Shown here: positions 61,067 through 64,000 of the stretch, one piece after another
How positions within the stretch are numbered: the stretch's first letter is position 1
Layout of the letters: each line of letters opens with the position of its first letter
Origin: a bacterium
GTDB lineage: Bacteria; Chloroflexota; Dormibacteria; Dormibacterales; Dormibacteraceae
Assembly: GCA_004299235.1 (NCBI GenBank)
Contig: SCQL01000028.1
Span: forward strand, 124,001 to 188,000
Direction of reading: 5' to 3'
Length of the DNA: 64,000 nucleotides
Notes under the pieces: generated by a model
The model's database searches: none
Told to the model about the DNA's origin: nothing
Seen by the model: only the letters and a program-made list of their open reading frames with translations
Translations under genes and position numbers: made by a program

Positions 61067-62137
61067 CTAGAGATGTTCGAGGATTGCGGCCCCGGTCTCC
61101 GCTTCAAACAGGTGCAGATGCTGGCGATCGAAACCCAGCCTGACTTGATCGCCAACCGCGACCCTTAGCGTCGGCTCGACGCGAGCCGTAAGCGCGTCAG
61201 CGCCGCAGGTTCCGTGGATGTACTGATCGGCGCCCAGTACCTCGATGACCTCGACCTCGAGCTCGACTACGGCCCCGTCCTGGAGCGGGTGCTCGGTAAG
61301 CGCCTCCGGGCGGATGCCCAGGATGGCGCGAGTGGCCGGCACCGGGCGCGGCAAGTCAACCGAGAAACCACTTGCCCTGGCGTTCCTGCCGTCGCTGATG
61401 GTGACTGGAACGAAGTTCATCGCCGGGCTGCCTATGAAACCGGCGACGTACATGTTGGCTGGCGTGTCGTAAATTTCGCGCGGCGGTGCGCATTGCTGGA
61501 GCACGCCATCTCGCATCACCGCTATCCGGTCGCCCATGGTCATGGCCTCGACCTGATCGTGGGTGACATAGATGAATGTGGTTCCCAACCTACGGTGCTG
61601 CTTTTGCAGCTCAACGCGGGTCTGCACGCGAAGCTTGGCGTCCAAGTTTGACAGCGGCTCGTCGAGCAGGAACACCTGCGGGTCCCTCACGATGGCACGG
61701 CCCAACGCGACCCGCTGGCGTTGGCCGCCAGAAAGTTCGCGCGGCTTGCGCCTGAGCATCGGCTCGAGCTCGAGCATCCTGGCCGCTGCCTGCACACGCC
61801 GCTCGATCTCCAGTTTCTTGGTTCCGCGCATCTTCAGTCCGAAGGCCATGTTCTCGTAGACCGATTTGTGTGGGTAAAGGGCGTACGACTGAAAGACCAT
61901 CGCGATGTTCCGATCGCGTGGCGGCACATCCGTTATCTCGCGCTCGCCGAGCCTGATGCTTCCCTCGGTCGGGTCTTCGAACCCGGCCAGCATGCGTAGC
62001 GCTGTCGATTTGCCGCATCCGGAAGGACCAACCAGGACCATGAACTCGCCGTCTTTGACGTGGAGAGAGAAGTCTCGTACAGCGGCGGTATCGGTTCCGA
62101 ACCATTTGCTCACGTTTTCGTAGGTCACTGATGCCAT
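61067..62137 (-). CDS. ugpC: ABC sugar transporter ATPase (MalK/UgpC type)
   Basis: This 356-residue ATPase has Walker A GPSGCGKST, signature LSGGQRQRVALGR, Walker B VFLLDEPLSNLD and H-loop YVTHDQ. It also has the C-terminal OB-like regulatory domain (residues ~240-356) of carbohydrate importers. The ATG at 62137 has GAGGAG eight bases upstream. It is on the minus strand, head to head with nothing; the permeases converge on it. Such ATPases can serve several importers. Confidence 0.94.
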   Translation of the reverse strand: MASVTYENVSKWFGTDTAAVRDFSLHVKDGEFMVLVGPSGCGKSTALRMLAGFEDPTEGSIRLGEREITDVPPRDRNIAMVFQSYALYPHKSVYENMAFGLKMRGTKKLEIERRVQAAARMLELEPMLRRKPRELSGGQRQRVALGRAIVRDPQVFLLDEPLSNLDAKLRVQTRVELQKQHRRLGTTFIYVTHDQVEAMTMGDRIAVMRDGVLQQCAPPREIYDTPANMYVAGFIGSPAMNFVPVTISDGRNARASGFSVDLPRPVPATRAILGIRPEALTEHPLQDGAVVELEVEVIEVLGADQYIHGTCGADALTARVEPTLRVAVGDQVRLGFDRQHLHLFEAETGAAILEHL

Positions 62138-62198
62138 CTCACTCGCTCCTCTGGCAGCCCTAAGGCCGAACACAAATCGACGGCGATTCTGGGTCGGG

Positions 62199-63083
62199 TC
62201 ATTGACCGAAACCGAGATCACGGAGGTATCTGTAGGTGCGTGTTGCGATCGGCAATGGCTTGTCCGGTGCCGCCGGATACATGTCCTGCTCCACGATCCC
62301 AAAGCCGTCGTACTCAACCTCCTCAAGCACGTCCCGCAGAAGCGTGAAGTCAACCGCTCCTCTTGATGGTTCGACGAACACGTCCATGGCCACGGCTTCG
62401 GCGAAAGTCTTGTGCTCCTCCTCCACCAGCTTCTGAACTTCGCGGTCGACATTCTTCAGATGGAGGTACGGAATCCTTGCATGATGCCGGCGCAACAGCG
62501 CAATCGGGTCCCCGCCACGGTAGGCATGGTGTCCGATGTCCAGACACAAACCGATCCGCGGATCCGCCTCCAGCAGAAAGCGCTCGACTTGGCTCTCGTA
62601 TTCGATGTGGCTCTCGGCGTGCGGATGCAAAACCGGAGTCAGTCGGTGTTTCTCAGCCACGTCGGCGATCCGGGCCGTCGTATTCAACAGCTGAGTCCAC
62701 CCAGCGCCATCGAGATCAGCAGGCGCAAGGGCGCGGCCCGTCGCCAGATCGGAATACAGACCATCAATCAAAACGAGATACTTGCCGCCGACCCCTTCGA
62801 CCGCGGCACACGTTCGCTCGACTTCGGCGGCCCACTTCTGCCAAGCGTCTGATTGTTCGAATGGAAACATGACTAAGGATCCCGAGATGCGGAGCTGGCG
62901 GCGTTCAAGCTCCTTGCTGAGCACCGCATGGTCGGTAGGCAGATAACCGAATGGCCCCAGCTCGATCCACCGATATCCAACCGCCGACACCTCGTCGAGA
63001 AAGCGCTGCCAGGGCGTTTGTTTGGGATCGGCTGCAAACCACACGCCCCAGGAATCCGGTGCAGAGCCAAGGGTGACCTTCAT
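62199..63083 (-). CDS. IolE/IolI-like TIM-barrel enzyme (inosose dehydratase-like)
   Basis: This 294-residue AP-endonuclease-2-fold protein starts with GSAPDSWGVWFAADPKQTPW, typical of IolE (myo-inosose-2 dehydratase). Metal ligands are likely in LHPHAESHIEYE, CLDIGHHAYRGGDP and HLKNVD, ending with VEPSRGAVDF. In the inositol route IolE makes the dione that IolD hydrolyses, which fits its place next to iolD. IolI-type isomerase activity is possible. The ATG overlaps the preceding stop (ATGA). Confidence 0.87.
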   Translation of the reverse strand: MKVTLGSAPDSWGVWFAADPKQTPWQRFLDEVSAVGYRWIELGPFGYLPTDHAVLSKELERRQLRISGSLVMFPFEQSDAWQKWAAEVERTCAAVEGVGGKYLVLIDGLYSDLATGRALAPADLDGAGWTQLLNTTARIADVAEKHRLTPVLHPHAESHIEYESQVERFLLEADPRIGLCLDIGHHAYRGGDPIALLRRHHARIPYLHLKNVDREVQKLVEEEHKTFAEAVAMDVFVEPSRGAVDFTLLRDVLEEVEYDGFGIVEQDMYPAAPDKPLPIATRTYRYLRDLGFGQ

Positions 63084-63430
63084 GGTGCTTGGCGCCTGTG
63101 AACCGCAGGACGGTGTTGACCAGCCCCCCGATGGGCATCAAGGGAAAGACTTTGGCCGTAGAGCTGAGCGCCTTCAAACGCGGAGAGCCGCAGACGCGTA
63201 CCGGTAGTCGTCCGAGTTGAGAGCGCCGAACGGTGAGCGGCGGCGGCAACGATCTGCTCCAACAACGCGTCCTCGCCAGCGCTGCCGTGCTCGAGATCGA
63301 CGACCATGAATTCGCAACCAGCCATAGCACAAGCCTCGGCTGCGGTGGCCGAACCGAGGTTGAGGAAGGTGCCGATCAGGGGGTCACGATTCCGGAGGCG
63401 GTTCCGAAACTCGTGGTTCAACCGAACCAT
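63080..63430 (-). pseudogene. HpcH/HpaI aldolase gene remnant
   Basis: The first ~58 codons (DPLIGTFLNLGSATAAEAC, AGCEFMVVDLEHG, LLEQIVAAAAHR) are a normal HpcH/HpaI N-terminus. After this the frame changes to Arg/His-rich sequence with no family pattern, ending at codon 116 where ~250 are expected. The metal-site regions are missing. Its ATG overlaps the iolD end and its stop overlaps the IolE-like start, so the junctions of an operon gene remain although the middle is lost. Confidence 0.65.
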
Positions 63431-64000
63431 CTCTGATGGCGCAGGTCTGCCTCATATTCGTGTCGCTTCTCTGCCACCCAAGGCTGGCCAGAGACTTCGG
63501 CGGGCGCAACGTCCCACCAGACTCCCGAACCCGGAAGATTCTCGTGCGGTGCAGTCTGAACAACGATGACCGATGGACCAGGCGTCTCTCGCGCCCGCTC
63601 GAGAGCGTCCCGCAGCTCTTCCGGACTATTCGCATTCCATGCGGTGGCCCCAAGGCCATGGGCAATCTCTGCGAGGTCAAGCGTGAGGTACTCGCCCTCC
63701 AAGGCTCCAGTGCCCAGGGGTCCTACCCGACGCCGGAACTCGTTGGCGAAGTGCCGGCCCGTGCGCCACATCTGTAGCCGCCGGATTGCCTGGAACCCGT
63801 GGTTGTCGGATATGACGACGGTGACCTTGAAGCCTTCCTGGACCGCCGTGGCCAATTCGGTTGGCTGCATGAGAAACGTTCCGTCACCGATATACGCAAC
63901 GACCTCTCCAGCAGGCCCGGCCAGCCGGACGCCTAGCGAAGCCGGGATCTCGTAGCCCATGCAGGAATACCCGAACTCGAGGTGACAGCGCCGCTCGTCG
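63418..64000 (-). CDS. iolD: 3D-(3,5/4)-trihydroxycyclohexane-1,2-dione hydrolase, C-terminal part
   Basis: About 193 C-terminal residues of a thiamine-diphosphate enzyme are visible; the rest lies beyond the right edge. FGYSCMGYEIPASLGV, the ThDP-motif GDGTFLMQPTELATA...SDNHG and the C-terminal GVWWDVAPAEVS are typical of IolD, the ring-opening enzyme of myo-inositol breakdown. It is transcribed ahead of the aldolase remnant and the IolE-like gene. Confidence 0.92.
   Translation of the reverse strand, partial: DERRCHLEFGYSCMGYEIPASLGVRLAGPAGEVVAYIGDGTFLMQPTELATAVQEGFKVTVVISDNHGFQAIRRLQMWRTGRHFANEFRRRVGPLGTGALEGEYLTLDLAEIAHGLGATAWNANSPEELRDALERARETPGPSVIVVQTAPHENLPGSGVWWDVAPAEVSGQPWVAEKRHEYEADLRHQRWFG

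Noticed and set aside
1-64000. CRISPR arrays, rRNA or tRNA genes
   Set aside because: No regularly spaced repeats, no cas genes and no recognisable rRNA or tRNA sequence were seen on either strand by eye.

Overview
This window is GC-rich bacterial DNA, densely packed with genes and with many GTG and TTG starts. The gene set (HrcA/CIRCE heat-shock control, a mycothiol-ligase-like MshC, PPOX enzymes of the type that often use F420, an NrtR-controlled NAD operon, a fused LutB-LutA) suggests a soil bacterium of the Dormibacterota/Chloroflexota/Actinobacteriota type. That placement is inference; no rRNA or tRNA gene is visible to test it.

Positions 1-46,400 look like chromosomal core. In order they hold: a membrane PAS/GAF diguanylate cyclase cut by the left edge; hemW-hrcA-grpE-dnaJ with a clear CIRCE operator; a YbaK-type editing protein and a sugar-nucleotide epimerase; lepA; a tightly overlapping nrtR-nadC-nadA-nadB operon with rsmE, a uracil-DNA glycosylase and nicotinate phosphoribosyltransferase beside it; mrp, a DUF971 protein and a DUF3048 protein; trxB with a FixX-like ferredoxin and an M20 peptidase; yyaL, lutBA, pepA and dxs; two secreted proteins and a Crp/Fnr regulator; a TetR regulator with two HTH domains plus an ABC exporter; mshC-like and metK; an ECF sigma factor overlapping a Rieske protein; ABC-F, a lone lipoyl domain and DedA. 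Two 223-bp copies of a MITE-like element lie at convergent gene junctions (21,591 and 31,697).

Positions 46,668-64,000 differ in character, with visibly less extreme GC and catabolic content. They encode a secreted GH59-like glycosidase, an SDR, IolB, two 2-hydroxyacid dehydrogenases, an HpcH/HpaI aldolase, an APH-fold kinase, an enolase paralog lacking a catalytic histidine, a GntR/FCD regulator, a complete sugar ABC transporter, an IolE-like enzyme and IolD (cut by the right edge). Two gene remnants (an SDR and an HpcH aldolase) lie among them. A 12-bp motif close to ATTGTNAACAGT occurs at four promoter regions here, including the regulator's own start. The region therefore reads as one regulon for uptake and breakdown of a cyclitol or sugar acid. 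Its upper part resembles inositol catabolism, but its lower part (kinase, enolase paralog, dehydrogenases, HpcH aldolase) does not match the textbook IolC-IolJ route. This is the best candidate in the window for an undescribed system.

Other points of note are the Rieske/ECF pair (possibly a redox-sensing anti-sigma factor), a Crp-type site that matches the recognition helix of the nearby Crp-like protein, and four genes whose conserved N-termini appear to begin at CTG or ATC codons.
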